Source: VAZQ01 sp963827585 (lineage in GTDB: Bacteria > Pseudomonadota > Alphaproteobacteria > Rhizobiales > Xanthobacteraceae). Taken from it: a DNA stretch of 64,000 nucleotides. Numbering within the stretch: position 1 is the stretch's first letter; each line of letters begins with the position of its first letter. Position numbers and translations under genes: made by a program. The notes below the pieces were generated by a model. That model was not told where the DNA came from. It worked only from the letters and a program-made list of their open reading frames with translations, and ran no database searches. This document shows, in pieces, positions 1 through 8,662 of the stretch. The DNA lies in assembly GCA_963827585.1 (NCBI GenBank), contig CAWHCK010000049.1, forward strand, positions 233,032 through 297,031. Reading direction: 5' to 3'.

Positions 1-800
1 TCATGCCGCTCTCGGGCTCGATCTGGATGACCGTCGCGGAATGGAAACGGTCGTGGAAACCGTGGCTGCGCGGCACCGCCATCGGCTTTCCGATCGGCGC
101 CTTGCCCGCGGGCGGCGCCGAGATCCCGACCTTCCTGAGCTACTACATCGAGCGGAAGCTCAGCTCGACGCCGCAGGAGTTCGGCAAGGGCGCGATCGAA
201 GGGGTCGCGGGTCCCGAGGCCGCCAACAACGCCTCGGCCGCGGGCGTGCTGGTGCCGATGCTCACGCTTGGCCTGCCGACCTCGGCAACCGCCGCGATCA
301 TGCTGTCCGCGTTCCAGAGCTACGGCATCAATCCGGGGCCGTTGCTGTTGCAGTCGCAGCCGCACCTGGTCTGGGGCCTGATCGCATCCCTGTTCATCGG
401 CAACGTCATGCTGTTGGTGCTCAACCTGCCGCTGATCGCGCTCTGGGTGAAGCTCCTGCACATTCCGGCGCCGCTGCTCTACGCGGGCATCCTCGTGTTC
501 GCGACCATCGGCACCTACGGGATCACGCAGTCCCCCGTCGATCTGGTCCTGCTCTATCTCGTAGGCGGGATCGGTTACCTCATGCGCCGCTACGACTTCC
601 CGGCGGCTCCGGTCATCATCGGGATGATCCTCGGGCCGCTCGCCGAGCAGAATTTTCGCCAGGCCATGACCATCTCGGCCGGCGACTGGACCGTGTTCTT
701 CACGCGGCCGCTGTCGGCAACGATCCTCGCGCTGGCGGCGCTGGCGCTGTTCGGGCCCGTGCTCTACCAGCTCGCCACGAGGCGCAAGGTCGTGCCTTAG
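1..800 (+). CDS. tctA: Tripartite tricarboxylate transporter permease TctA, 3' part
   Basis: This is the C-terminal half (about 265 residues) of the large 12-TM permease of a TTT system, which imports tricarboxylates or other organic acids bound by a periplasmic TctC/Bug receptor. The family signature GVAGPEAANNAS is present, followed by GNVMLLVLNLPL and GYLMRRYDFP, all typical of TctA. The family is about 500 residues long, so roughly half lies left of the window; the reading frame is open through base 1 and the ATG at base 3 is internal. No tctB or tctC follows it; the nearest intact Bug receptor is at 46064. The substrate cannot be inferred. Confidence 0.93.
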   Translation, partial: MPLSGSIWMTVAEWKRSWKPWLRGTAIGFPIGALPAGGAEIPTFLSYYIERKLSSTPQEFGKGAIEGVAGPEAANNASAAGVLVPMLTLGLPTSATAAIMLSAFQSYGINPGPLLLQSQPHLVWGLIASLFIGNVMLLVLNLPLIALWVKLLHIPAPLLYAGILVFATIGTYGITQSPVDLVLLYLVGGIGYLMRRYDFPAAPVIIGMILGPLAEQNFRQAMTISAGDWTVFFTRPLSATILALAALALFGPVLYQLATRRKVVP

Positions 801-831
801 CCGCGGTAGCCCGCGCCGCTGCCGGTACGAG

Positions 832-1035
832 CTACGATTCCCTGCTGTGCATTCCATAGTGCGCGTCGTGGCACGTGCGACTACAAAACACGCCGCCATG
901 ATCGCCGTACTGTTGTGACCGGAAGCGGTAGAGATAGCCGCGCTTGCTAAGCCCGCCGCACCATTTGCAGCGCTCGCCCGCGGCCGGGCGAACAAGGCTG
1001 CGCTGCACAAGAATGGTGTGACCGGACGTTGTCAT
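832..1035 (-). CDS. Small Cys-rich putative zinc-binding protein (67 aa)
   Basis: I do not recognise the family. The 67-residue product has a CKWC pair near residue 23 and a CSRTC pair near residue 51 followed by histidines (CHDAHYGMH), so a four-Cys/His zinc knuckle is plausible. The frame is open far upstream, but only this C-terminal part has non-repetitive, protein-like composition, so I start at the ATG at 1035. It is convergent with the tctA end, with about 30 bases between the stops. Confidence 0.5.
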   Translation of the reverse strand: MTTSGHTILVQRSLVRPAAGERCKWCGGLSKRGYLYRFRSQQYGDHGGVFCSRTCHDAHYGMHSRES

Positions 1036-1840
1036 TGCGGCCCCCGGGAGGGAAGCCCGCGGATGCCGCACGAGAAACGGTCGGATCGCTACCCCCAATT
1101 GGGAGGTTTTGCCTATGAAAGCGCTGAGGAGCCGGCGCCGATCAGGACCGCCGTCCCGCAGGCGCGCGATGCGGAGCGATGTCTCCACGCGCCAACCACC
1201 GGATGTCGCTGGCGCCATCCGGGCAACGAGGAGCCGCCAGCCGAGCGGGCCGGCCTCCAATTTCACGATGTCAAACAGCGCAACCTCAGCTGCCGGATAT
1301 GCGTGGGCGCCGGCGACGCCCCTTTGAACAGTCCCCTTTCGTTTCCGCGGCGCGTGGGCACCGCGGTTTGACCTTTCGTCTGCCGCCGCCCCCAACCGAG
1401 GGGCTGCGGAGCGCCGACAAGGCGCACTCGACTTAAATGGTCGCGCCGGCAAGACGCGACAGCCACGTTCGCGAGGCGTGGGCGCACCTTGCGAGGGTGC
1501 GCGCGCCTCTCGGCGCTCCGCATGGCGGTTTTTGGCGCAGGCCCGCTTTGCATCTCCGGCGTTGCCGCCGGATCCGTCGCGCGTGTTGCGCGCGGCCGGG
1601 AGTCGTGCCCGGCGAGCGGGGTCCCAAGCCTCCCGAGCCGGCGATCTCTGCCGCCGTCCAGGACGCCACTCCCGCTCCGTCTTCAGGATCGTCTCCGGAG
1701 ACGCCCCTCGTCGAGCAGGATGGGTGAATCATAGGTCATATTCGTTTCGTAGTCAATACATATCTACGAATAGTATTCGAGAAATATCGCCGAGTGGGCT
1801 CGCGGATGACCGGCGCCAGGGGCGTGCGACCACACCAACG
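1036..1840. other. Gene-poor intergenic stretch
   Basis: About 800 bases without a gene I can support. All long open frames here are Arg/Ala/Pro-rich shadows of GC-rich DNA. The stretch contains a strong hairpin at 1473-1509 and a short AT-rich segment at about 1730-1790. The look is that of a degraded or repeat-derived intergenic region. Confidence 0.5.
1473..1509. repeat. Strong GC hairpin
   Basis: A two-part inverted repeat: GAGGCG (1473-1478) pairs with CGCCTC (1504-1509), and inside it GCGCACC pairs with GGTGCGC around a TTGCGA-type loop. No T-run follows, so it is not a classical terminator. It resembles a dispersed rhizobial palindromic element, but I see no second copy in this window. 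Confidence 0.5.
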
Positions 1841-2659
1841 TCAGCCGATATCGCGCCGCTCGATGCGCCAGCCCGCGACGGCGACCAGGCAGGCGGCGAT
1901 GGCGAGCAGGGTCGCTGCGAGCGGGAAACCCCAGTGGCGGCTGAAATCCGGAAACCAGACCAGGTTCATGGGAAAGACGATGAGGTCTCGCAGCGTCGGA
2001 GCGCCGGCGAAGACATCCGGGCGGTACATGTAGATCATGCTGGGAAGGATCGAGACCGCGATCGGCACGAACCCGATCAACAGCGCCGAATAGATCTCGC
2101 GCGCGCCCAGGACGGCCAGATTGACGATGCTCACGAGCAGGACCACGGCGGCCACGATCGCGGCGGCGGCCCCGGCATAGGCGAGGGGATCGTAGGAAAG
2201 ACCCGCGGCCGCAAGTGCGAGCCAACAGGCGGCCGCCGACACGATGCCGAGCCCGATCATCGTGACCGCAGCCGGGATCACCTTGGCAAACAGGTATCCC
2301 CGGCGCGTCAGCGGCTTCGACAGGTAGATATCGAGCTGCCGTTCCTCCAGCGGTACGACAAAGATCGCCAGCACGTCGAAAACTCCGACCCAGTAGATGA
2401 AGAAGAAGAGGCCGGCGAAATCATTCGCCACCACGATCTGCGGCCAGCCGTCGAGATTGAAGACCTGCTCGAAAAAGCGCTGGATGCTCGCCGGAAACGT
2501 CGGAAGCCAGAACGCCAGCGTCAGGCCCATGAGGCACAGGCTCGCCAGGCTCACGACATGCCGCCTGCCGATCGCACGCGCCGTCTCGGCCCGCAGCAAC
2601 GAGACGAACGGCGTGTCGCTCGCGCGCCGGCCGGCGCGCAACCGGAATGGCTGCGGCAT
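1841..2659 (-). CDS. ABC-2 type transporter permease (second permease)
   Basis: A membrane subunit of an exporter-type ABC system, about 272 residues with roughly six hydrophobic segments and the loop VFVVPLEERQLDIYLSKPLTRRGY, a pattern typical of ABC-2 permeases (EER...KPLTR). It is the third gene of a minus-strand operon after the ATPase (3515-4252) and the first permease. I start at the ATG at 2659; residues encoded further upstream are Ser/Pro-rich shadow sequence. No clear Shine-Dalgarno precedes this ATG, so translation may be coupled to the upstream gene, whose open frame runs about 240 bases into it. The substrate is unknown. Confidence 0.8.
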   Translation of the reverse strand: MPQPFRLRAGRRASDTPFVSLLRAETARAIGRRHVVSLASLCLMGLTLAFWLPTFPASIQRFFEQVFNLDGWPQIVVANDFAGLFFFIYWVGVFDVLAIFVVPLEERQLDIYLSKPLTRRGYLFAKVIPAAVTMIGLGIVSAAACWLALAAAGLSYDPLAYAGAAAAIVAAVVLLVSIVNLAVLGAREIYSALLIGFVPIAVSILPSMIYMYRPDVFAGAPTLRDLIVFPMNLVWFPDFSRHWGFPLAATLLAIAACLVAVAGWRIERRDIG

Positions 2660-3518
2660 TCCGTTGGTCGTGGCGGCGCGGCATCCGCTCGCCGGATTCG
2701 AGCAACGCGGCCGCGCGCCGGCGCCCGATCCCGGCAAAGACGAGATTGAAGGCGATGAGCAGCAGTATCGGGAAGAGAATGTCCCAGGTGGTGAAATTCG
2801 GAGCGACGCCGATCGGGAGGATGCCGTCGAAGAACGGGTTGAGATAGCTGACCGTCCGGAACTCGGGATAGTAGAAGCCGAGGAAGGCAAGGCCCACGAG
2901 CGTTCCGAGAATGCAGACGCTGACCAGCATGCCGGTCAGCTTGTTCCGGAACACGGTTGCCATGGCGCCCGCAAAGGTGACCGCGAACAGCGCCGCGAAC
3001 AGGTGGACCGCGCTGAGCGCCACGAAGGCGCCGGCATCGAATCCAGTGACGCGCCACGGAAACGTCAGCAGCGCGCCCGAGACGCCGGCGAGATAGAAGG
3101 TGGCCAGCGCCGCCGCGGCCGCGGCAAGCTTCACCGAAAAATAGTCGGCCATGGTCACCGGCTTTGACGCCACGACATCGAGCGTGCCCCGCGCGCGCTC
3201 GTCGACGATGATGCCGCCGGCGAGAGCAGGCCCGAGAATCACGGCGAACTTGTTCATCGAGGCGTCGACCCAGACGAACAGGATGGCCTTTGAATGAATG
3301 GCTTCGCTGCCCAGCCAGCTTTCGAGCGCGAGCAGGAGCTCCGGCTGCGGCCGCTGCATCATGAAAGGCACTGCGAGGAGCGCATAGGCGATCAAGAGCC
3401 AGATCAGGATCGCGACCCTGCTGCGCATGATCCGGAGATATTCCTGGACGAAGAAAAGGCGCAAGGCATCGCGCGCGCCGCCGGGCATGGCCGGAGCGGG
3501 AGCGGCGAGGACACTCAT
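2421..3518 (-). CDS. ABC-2 type transporter permease (first permease), odd C-terminus
   Basis: An ABC-2 family inner-membrane permease. Residues 1-280 contain an amphipathic N-terminus, a TM segment near residue 35, a soluble loop with VDERARGTLDVVASKPVTM (the family hallmark of a cytoplasmic loop ending in KP), and five or six further TM segments. After residue about 285 (LLESGERMP) the product turns Arg/Ala-rich and hydrophilic and overlaps the next gene by 239 bases in another frame. That tail is probably not native: either the stop has been lost through an indel near 2650-2700 or the genes truly overlap. The start overlaps the stop of the ATPase gene (ATGA, 3515-3518). Confidence 0.8.
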   Translation of the reverse strand: MSVLAAPAPAMPGGARDALRLFFVQEYLRIMRSRVAILIWLLIAYALLAVPFMMQRPQPELLLALESWLGSEAIHSKAILFVWVDASMNKFAVILGPALAGGIIVDERARGTLDVVASKPVTMADYFSVKLAAAAAALATFYLAGVSGALLTFPWRVTGFDAGAFVALSAVHLFAALFAVTFAGAMATVFRNKLTGMLVSVCILGTLVGLAFLGFYYPEFRTVSYLNPFFDGILPIGVAPNFTTWDILFPILLLIAFNLVFAGIGRRRAAALLESGERMPRRHDQRNAAAIPVARRPARERHAVRLVAAGRDGACDRQAACREPGEPVPHGPDAGVLASDVSGEHPALFRAGLQSRRLAADRGGE

Positions 3519-4252
3519 GCCGCGGCCTCGACCAGCGTCAGATAGAGATCATCCATCTCCTGCGCGCCATGACGGCGCTTGAGATCATCGAGAGCTCCGC
3601 TGGCGATGAGACGGCCGTGATGGATGATCGCCACGCGTGCGCATACGCGCTCGATATCGCTGAGGATGTGGGTGGAGAACAGGACCGTCACGCCTCCGCT
3701 TGCCAGCCGGCGGATGAGATCGAGCGTGTCACGACGCCCGATCGGATCGAGTCCCGCCGTCGGCTCATCGAGCAGAAGGACGCGTGGGTCGTTGAGCAAC
3801 GCTTGCGCGAGGCCGACCTTCTGAGTCATGCCCGACGAGAACGTGCCAAGTCGTCGATCGGCGACGGCGGACAGATCGAACTGCGCGAGCAGCTGCTCGA
3901 TGCGTTTCTCGAGCGGCAGCCCCGACATGCCGAACATCGCGCCGATGTAGCGCAGGAATTGCCGCGCCGTCATCTCCCTGGGCAGGGAGTAATCGCCGGG
4001 CAGGTATCCTGCGATCTGGCGAATCGCCAGGCTGTCGCGCACGATATCGTGGTCCAGCACGCTGGCGCTTCCGCCGGTGGGGCGAAGCAGCCCGAGCAGC
4101 ATGCGGATCGTGGTCGTCTTGCCGGCGCCGTTGTGGCCCATGAAGCCGAATACCTCGCCCGGCATCACCGCGAACGTCACGTCGTCGACCGCGACCGTGT
4201 CGCCGAAGGTTTTGCTGAGGCCGCGGATGTCGATGGCGGTTCCGTCCGGCAT
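3515..4252 (-). CDS. ABC transporter ATP-binding protein (ABC-2 exporter)
   Basis: The nucleotide-binding subunit of the exporter formed with the two downstream permeases. Visible motifs are Walker A GHNGAGKTTT, Q-loop region YLPGDYSLP, signature FSSGMTQKVGLAQAL, Walker B VLLLDEPTAGLDP and the switch histidine in STHILSD. At about 245 residues it is a complete single NBD of the DrrA/CcmA type. I start at the ATG at 4252 (MPDGTAIDIRG), because the open upstream extension lacks family similarity. The gene is divergent from the MgtC gene, with about 150 bases between the starts. Confidence 0.92.
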   Translation of the reverse strand: MPDGTAIDIRGLSKTFGDTVAVDDVTFAVMPGEVFGFMGHNGAGKTTTIRMLLGLLRPTGGSASVLDHDIVRDSLAIRQIAGYLPGDYSLPREMTARQFLRYIGAMFGMSGLPLEKRIEQLLAQFDLSAVADRRLGTFSSGMTQKVGLAQALLNDPRVLLLDEPTAGLDPIGRRDTLDLIRRLASGGVTVLFSTHILSDIERVCARVAIIHHGRLIASGALDDLKRRHGAQEMDDLYLTLVEAAA

Positions 4253-4404
4253 GAAGGCACCCGTGGATGACGCGGCTGGATTCGCAACGATGAAAGCGGC
4301 ATTGAGATGATCGTCCCGCCCCGCGCCGTGGAAATTCTTTTCAATCGTCGCGCGACCCCCAATATTGTGTCCCCATCTCACCGGATCGAGAGGAGCAAGC
4401 TGCG

Positions 4405-5169
4405 ATGTCCATGTCCATCGAAGAAGCGGCGATCAATCTTGCAGTTACCCTGGGCTTGAGCGCCGTCATTGGCTTCGAACGTCAGTGGCGCAATCGCCTG
4501 GCCGGGCTGCGCACCAACACGCTGGTCGCGCTCGGCGCGGCGAGCTTCGTCATTTTCGCGGCGGTCGTGCCGGGCGATGCGAGTCCGACCCGGGTCGCGG
4601 GCCAGGTCGTGTCGGGGATCGGCTTCCTCGGTGCCGGCCTGATCTTCCGCGAGGGCTTGAGCGTGCGCGGGCTCAACACCGCGGCCACGCTGTGGTGTTG
4701 CGCCGCAATCGGCGTGCTGGCGGGCGCGGGCTATCTCCTGTACGCCACCCTGGCGACGGGTTTCGTCGTCTTCGTCAATCTGTGCCTGCGGCCCATCGTC
4801 AATTTCATCAATCGCCAGCCGCTCACGTCGACCGAGATCGAGATCGGCTACATCCTATCGGTCACATGCCGCAGCCTGGATGAGGCCCATGTCCGCGCCC
4901 TGCTCTTGCAGGAAATCGCCGGCAGCGGATTGGGGCTGCGGCGCCTCGACAGCAACGATCTCGACGCAACCGGCCGCGTGGTCGTGACCGCGTTCGTGAC
5001 CGCACCCCACCGCATCGACGGCGACGTCGAGAGAATCGTCGGCCGCCTGAGCCTCGAGCAGTCGGTGTCGGCGACGCGCTGGCAGGCCGAAGTCCACGTC
5101 GACGCCGAGAGCCGACACTCGCTCAACCTCGCCACCCTGAACCCGAAGGTGGACCGCCCGGGCGGGTGA
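4405..5169 (+). CDS. MgtC/SapB family membrane protein
   Basis: A 254-residue protein of the MgtC/SapB family, which is associated with Mg2+ homeostasis and modulation of the F-ATPase; its role in non-pathogens is not established. The N-terminal 140 residues carry the family pattern: GLSAVIGFERQWR, GLRTNTLVALGAA, GIGFLGAGLIFREG and GLNTAATLWCCAAIGVLAG, with four or five TM helices. The C-terminal 110 residues form a soluble ACT-like domain. An upstream GAGGAGC Shine-Dalgarno sequence supports the ATG at 4405. Confidence 0.9.
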   Translation: MSMSIEEAAINLAVTLGLSAVIGFERQWRNRLAGLRTNTLVALGAASFVIFAAVVPGDASPTRVAGQVVSGIGFLGAGLIFREGLSVRGLNTAATLWCCAAIGVLAGAGYLLYATLATGFVVFVNLCLRPIVNFINRQPLTSTEIEIGYILSVTCRSLDEAHVRALLLQEIAGSGLGLRRLDSNDLDATGRVVVTAFVTAPHRIDGDVERIVGRLSLEQSVSATRWQAEVHVDAESRHSLNLATLNPKVDRPGG

Positions 5170-5425
5170 TCGAAATGATGGTCATCCAAAGCGGGTCGCC
5201 GTTTTCAAACCCGCCCCAGTGGGAGCACACCACCGTGTTTGGTGTCGTGGTACTGCGCGCTCGATCAGCAGATTGAAGTGCGGGCACGTTCGATGGTGCT
5301 ATGGTGCTACGGGGGCTATTAACCAAAAGAGACCGAAGCCGTGGTCGCGCATCGAACGCGCCGCTCCTGTCTTGAATGCGCCACGTTGCAATACTTTACT
5401 TTGTATTGCGTTCTGAGGGAGGGGG

Positions 5426-6589
5426 ATGAATTTCCGCTCAGCTGGTGTCATTGCGGCGCTCTTGATCGGCCTCGGAGGTCCGGGCTGCCAGGCTTTTGCG
5501 CAGTACTATCCCACGCAGATCTACACGCCACTTCGGGCTTATCCAGCTTCGCCTGGTCCGCCGCATCGGCCACTTCCGCCGGTCGCTGTCGACGACGATG
5601 AAGCGCGGCACAGTCCCTACGGTTGGTCAGCGGGGGTAGGGGTGCCGCGTATCGGCGCCGGGCAGCCCACCGCAGCCGGTTCCGGCTTGGTCCACCAAGG
5701 CGATCCGCGTGACATGGCGGCGCTGCCGCCCGAGGTCCGGCCGGAGACCGGCCGCAAAAAGGAACTGCCGCCGCAATTCCAGCGCACGCTGGTCGATTAC
5801 TATACCAAGGAGCCCGCCGGCACGATCATCGTCGATACGCCGAACACCTACCTCTATCTCGTACTCGGCAATAGCAAGGCGCTGCGCTACGGCATCGGTG
5901 TCGGGCGCGAGGGCTTCACATGGTCGGGCGCAGAACGGGTTTCCAGAATGGCGGAGTGGCCCGATTGGAACCCGCCAGAAACGATGATCGAGCGGCAGCC
6001 GTATCTGCCGCGATTCATGGCCGGCGGCGATGGCAACCCGCTCGGCGCGCGTGCCCTCTACCTCGGTCAGACTATCTACCGCATTCACGGCACCAATCAG
6101 CCCTCGACCATCGGGAGCTTCGTGTCCTCGGGCTGTATCCGGCTCACCAACGAGGACATCACAGACCTTTACAGACGGGTGAAGGTCGGCACACGGGTGG
6201 TCGTGTTGCCGGGCAAGCTGCCGGCGACTGCTGCGGCGACGCCAGCCGATGCGCCTAGAGGCGTCGCGGCGGTTAAGCCGTCTGGGGTGACCTCGGCTTC
6301 AGACATGCAGAAGAAGAGACCCAAGTCTGAAGAAATTGTCGCGAAACTGCGCCAAGTTGACGTTCTGGTCTCGGAAGGTCAGACCATTGCCGAAGCGATT
6401 CGTCAGAGCGGGCTAACGGAGGGGACGTATTATCGCTGGCGTCAGGAAGTCGGCGCGTTGAAGAAGAACGAGGTGAAGCGCCCGAAAGACCCCGCGCCCG
6501 AAGCGCCGAGCGTCCCAGAGGGTAGGGTGGATCGCGACGTTTCCCATCAGACGAAGCCCGCGGCGGAACCTCCGGCCTTCGAGGAGTAA
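5426..6589 (+). CDS. L,D-transpeptidase (YkuD) with C-terminal transposase-like HTH
   Basis: A 387-residue protein. Residues 1-26 form a signal peptide, 27-115 a Pro-rich linker, and about 125-270 an L,D-transpeptidase catalytic domain with the conserved IHGTN (His221) and SSGCIRL (Cys237) motifs, which cross-links peptidoglycan or attaches proteins to it. Residues about 294-345 (MQKKRPKSEEIVAKLRQV...TYYRWRQE) read like the N-terminal HTH of an IS3-family OrfA transposase, followed by a low-complexity Pro/Glu tail. A plain YkuD protein of this type would end near residue 275. An internal ATG at 6305 coincides with the usual OrfA start. A GGGAGGGGG Shine-Dalgarno precedes the ATG at 5426. The DNA-binding tail would be odd in a periplasmic enzyme and probably reflects insertion-sequence capture. 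Confidence 0.88.
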   Translation: MNFRSAGVIAALLIGLGGPGCQAFAQYYPTQIYTPLRAYPASPGPPHRPLPPVAVDDDEARHSPYGWSAGVGVPRIGAGQPTAAGSGLVHQGDPRDMAALPPEVRPETGRKKELPPQFQRTLVDYYTKEPAGTIIVDTPNTYLYLVLGNSKALRYGIGVGREGFTWSGAERVSRMAEWPDWNPPETMIERQPYLPRFMAGGDGNPLGARALYLGQTIYRIHGTNQPSTIGSFVSSGCIRLTNEDITDLYRRVKVGTRVVVLPGKLPATAAATPADAPRGVAAVKPSGVTSASDMQKKRPKSEEIVAKLRQVDVLVSEGQTIAEAIRQSGLTEGTYYRWRQEVGALKKNEVKRPKDPAPEAPSVPEGRVDRDVSHQTKPAAEPPAFEE

Positions 6590-6784
6590 GTGGCTCGGCT
6601 GGGGCAATGGCGCGATCGGAACTGCCGGCGGGCGTTCCAACTTGGCGGAAGCTGCGGGGGTGGAGATAGTCTCCTCAGTCGACTTCGCGACGACAATCTC
6701 GTCGTCCCACTCGCTTGCCGTAACAAATAAACCAATCCTTAACCAAACCCCCGCACGCTGCGCACACAACCGGAGCGCAGCAAC

Positions 6785-7168
6785 ATGTCCATGTCCCTGC
6801 AGCAGGCGGCACACATGACCGGCCTAAACCGCACCGCAATCCTGAAAGCAATCAAACGCGGCGCTCTCCCAGGTTCCAAGGACAACGAAGGCGGTTGGCA
6901 AGTCGACGGCGCAGAACTCGCCCGTCTCTTCCTAACCCAACCCAACACCCACAACACACTAGCCGCAGAACGCCTCAAACTCGCAGAAGAACGCATCACA
7001 GACCTCAAACAACGCCTCGATGAAATGCGCCAAGAACTCGTCCACGCCAGAACCGATGCCGACGACTGGAAACAACAAGCAAAAACCGTAACGCGCCAAG
7101 TCACACTCCCCACGCCCCAAAACGAAAACCCCATCTCCTGGTGGCAATGGCTGCGCACCACCGGATAA
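6785..7168 (+). CDS. HTH plus coiled-coil protein (127 aa), unknown function
   Basis: Residues 1-55 look like a MerR/excisionase-type winged helix (SLQQAAHMTGLNRTAILKAIKRG, then a GGWQVDGAEL wing). Residues 65-110 are a predicted coiled coil (AAERLKLAEERITDLKQRL), and the C-terminus ends WWQWLR. Similar HTH-coil proteins occur beside plasmid and mobilisation genes in alphaproteobacteria, but I cannot name a function. Codon use is richer in A and in AAC/CAA than in the neighbours, a sign of transfer. A GGAGCG element precedes the ATG. Confidence 0.75.
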   Translation: MSMSLQQAAHMTGLNRTAILKAIKRGALPGSKDNEGGWQVDGAELARLFLTQPNTHNTLAAERLKLAEERITDLKQRLDEMRQELVHARTDADDWKQQAKTVTRQVTLPTPQNENPISWWQWLRTTG

Positions 7169-7472
7169 CCAACCTGATGATCTGCCATGTCGGCTAGGTC
7201 GCTTTCTGACCCGCCCCGATCGCGGACTGGGCGTGGCAATCAGGCTAGCCAAGCAGGGCGCGCCTTACTCAGCATCATGCGTCAAGTCGTGGTGGACGGC
7301 CCGTCTCCTTGGGCGCGCGTGTGTGGAAGTGGAACGGGCGACGTCGTTGAGCCTAAACCCAGATCAGTTGTTCGATGCCATCGGAACGTCTGACCGCATG
7401 ACGCGCCGACGGCGCGGGCTGGGCTTCGACGATGAGCCTCCTTCCTCGTCTGTTGAATTGATTTCGCCGGTA
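7169..7472. other. Gene-poor stretch
   Basis: About 300 bases with no supportable gene. Short open frames here (for example one starting MTRRRRGLGFDDEPPSS near 7398) have no ribosome-binding site and no recognisable fold. Confidence 0.4.
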
Positions 7473-7757
7473 TCATTCTGGAGGCGTTGGTGGTCGCTCG
7501 CCATCTTGTGCCAAGTACACAATCGTCAACATCCGCTGGAAGAGGACGCAGCGTGACTTCTCTGGCAATGTGTTAAAAACCGCCAAGATAAAGGGCTCTA
7601 TCAATTCTACCCCGTCAACCTTCCACAAGTAACGGCAGCATTCCATAAACTTCATTTCGGAAGCGTCGCCGCCAGCTCTCAAGAACGGCTCGATTTCTTT
7701 TAGCGACAGCCCGATGCCTCGTTTAAGCTCTTCGTCCACAACGTTCTTCCCGAGCAT
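7473..7757 (-). CDS. Conserved-looking hypothetical protein (94 aa)
   Basis: I do not recognise it. The product is soluble and mostly helical (EELKRGIGLSLKEIEPFL...FMECCRYLWK), with balanced amino-acid composition, unlike GC-rich shadow frames. The start at 7757 is chosen because AGGAG lies seven bases upstream of that ATG; a longer frame reaches 7859. Local GC is lower than in the chromosomal genes. It is divergent from the secreted-protein gene at 7937. Confidence 0.6.
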   Translation of the reverse strand: MLGKNVVDEELKRGIGLSLKEIEPFLRAGGDASEMKFMECCRYLWKVDGVELIEPFILAVFNTLPEKSRCVLFQRMLTIVYLAQDGERPPTPPE

Positions 7758-7936
7758 TTGCCAGCTCCTGACCCCGGTTACATTGCCGGTTGCCTCGAAA
7801 ACGGTGGGCTCACAACACGCCGTCACCGCCACCTTTACGCCCTCGGATTGCACGAGCAATGCCCTATTTGCGTCAATGAGGCGCCATCGCGACGGATCGG
7901 TATGCGAGCATTCACCTTCGGGGATAGGGGGGATGC

Positions 7937-8662
7937 ATGTTTACCCTGCGCACTGTGGTAATCGTAGCGACTGGAGCGGGGATGTTCGCGGGTCTGCCAT
8001 GGACCGACGCGCAGGCGTGCGACGGCGACAGATTCCCGTGCCCTGTGGTGTCGGAGGCGGCGCCGCAGGAGAGCGCCGATGCGCCGGCCAAGCCCGCGTC
8101 ATCAGCTCAGCCGCGCAAGAAGGCGAACAACCCGGCAGCCCCGGATAAAAAGGCGCAGTCAAAGGTCGAACGAGACGCGCGACCCACTGCCACCCGCACC
8201 AAGGCGAGCAAACCGGCGGTGCAGGAGTCAGCGTCCGCTCCTATCGCGCAGCAACCTTCCATTTCGCCGAACGCGGCCGAGGGGGCTCCCGCGGTGGTTT
8301 CCCCTTCAGCCGCTGATCAAGCTCCCAAGGAAGTGAGCCCGAACGAAGGTCTGGTAGCGGCTGCGGGGACGGTTTGGCCGGCTCTTGCAAACGCCGATGG
8401 CGTCAGCACGGCGGGCGCCAAGGGCGCAGACGCAGCGCAAGCCGCCCCGGCAGATGCGGTAAGAGCGATCGATGCGAACGAGTTTAGCAAACTCGATAGT
8501 GCCGACATTGGCACTACACCGGCGAAGTCGTCGTGGATCACTTATTTGTTGCTCATCTTGGCCGCAACACTCGCCGCGGCATCGGCCATGTGGTTCCTTC
8601 CTCGCATGACATCCATGTACGCGCGCCGAGCAGCAGGTCCGCGCATCCACATTAACTCGTGA
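7937..8662 (+). CDS. Secreted/membrane-anchored Ala-Pro-rich protein
   Basis: A 241-residue protein with an N-terminal signal peptide (residues 1-27, ending near DAQA), a CDGDRFPC segment with two cysteines, about 140 residues of Ala/Pro/Ser/Lys low-complexity linker, and a C-terminal TM helix near 200-222 (WITYLLLILAATLAAASAMWF) followed by a basic tail. The layout fits an envelope protein spanning or tethered to the inner membrane. No enzymatic motif is visible and I assign no function. Confidence 0.65.
   Translation: MFTLRTVVIVATGAGMFAGLPWTDAQACDGDRFPCPVVSEAAPQESADAPAKPASSAQPRKKANNPAAPDKKAQSKVERDARPTATRTKASKPAVQESASAPIAQQPSISPNAAEGAPAVVSPSAADQAPKEVSPNEGLVAAAGTVWPALANADGVSTAGAKGADAAQAAPADAVRAIDANEFSKLDSADIGTTPAKSSWITYLLLILAATLAAASAMWFLPRMTSMYARRAAGPRIHINS

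Noticed and set aside
832..1452. 206-codon version of the Cys-rich protein
   Set aside because: The N-terminal 139 residues are Arg/Ala/Pro-rich shadow sequence; only the last 67 residues look like a protein.
5123..5326. 67-codon minus-strand frame between mgtC and the transpeptidase
   Set aside because: Overlaps the conserved 3' end of the MgtC gene, has no ribosome-binding site and no recognisable domain.
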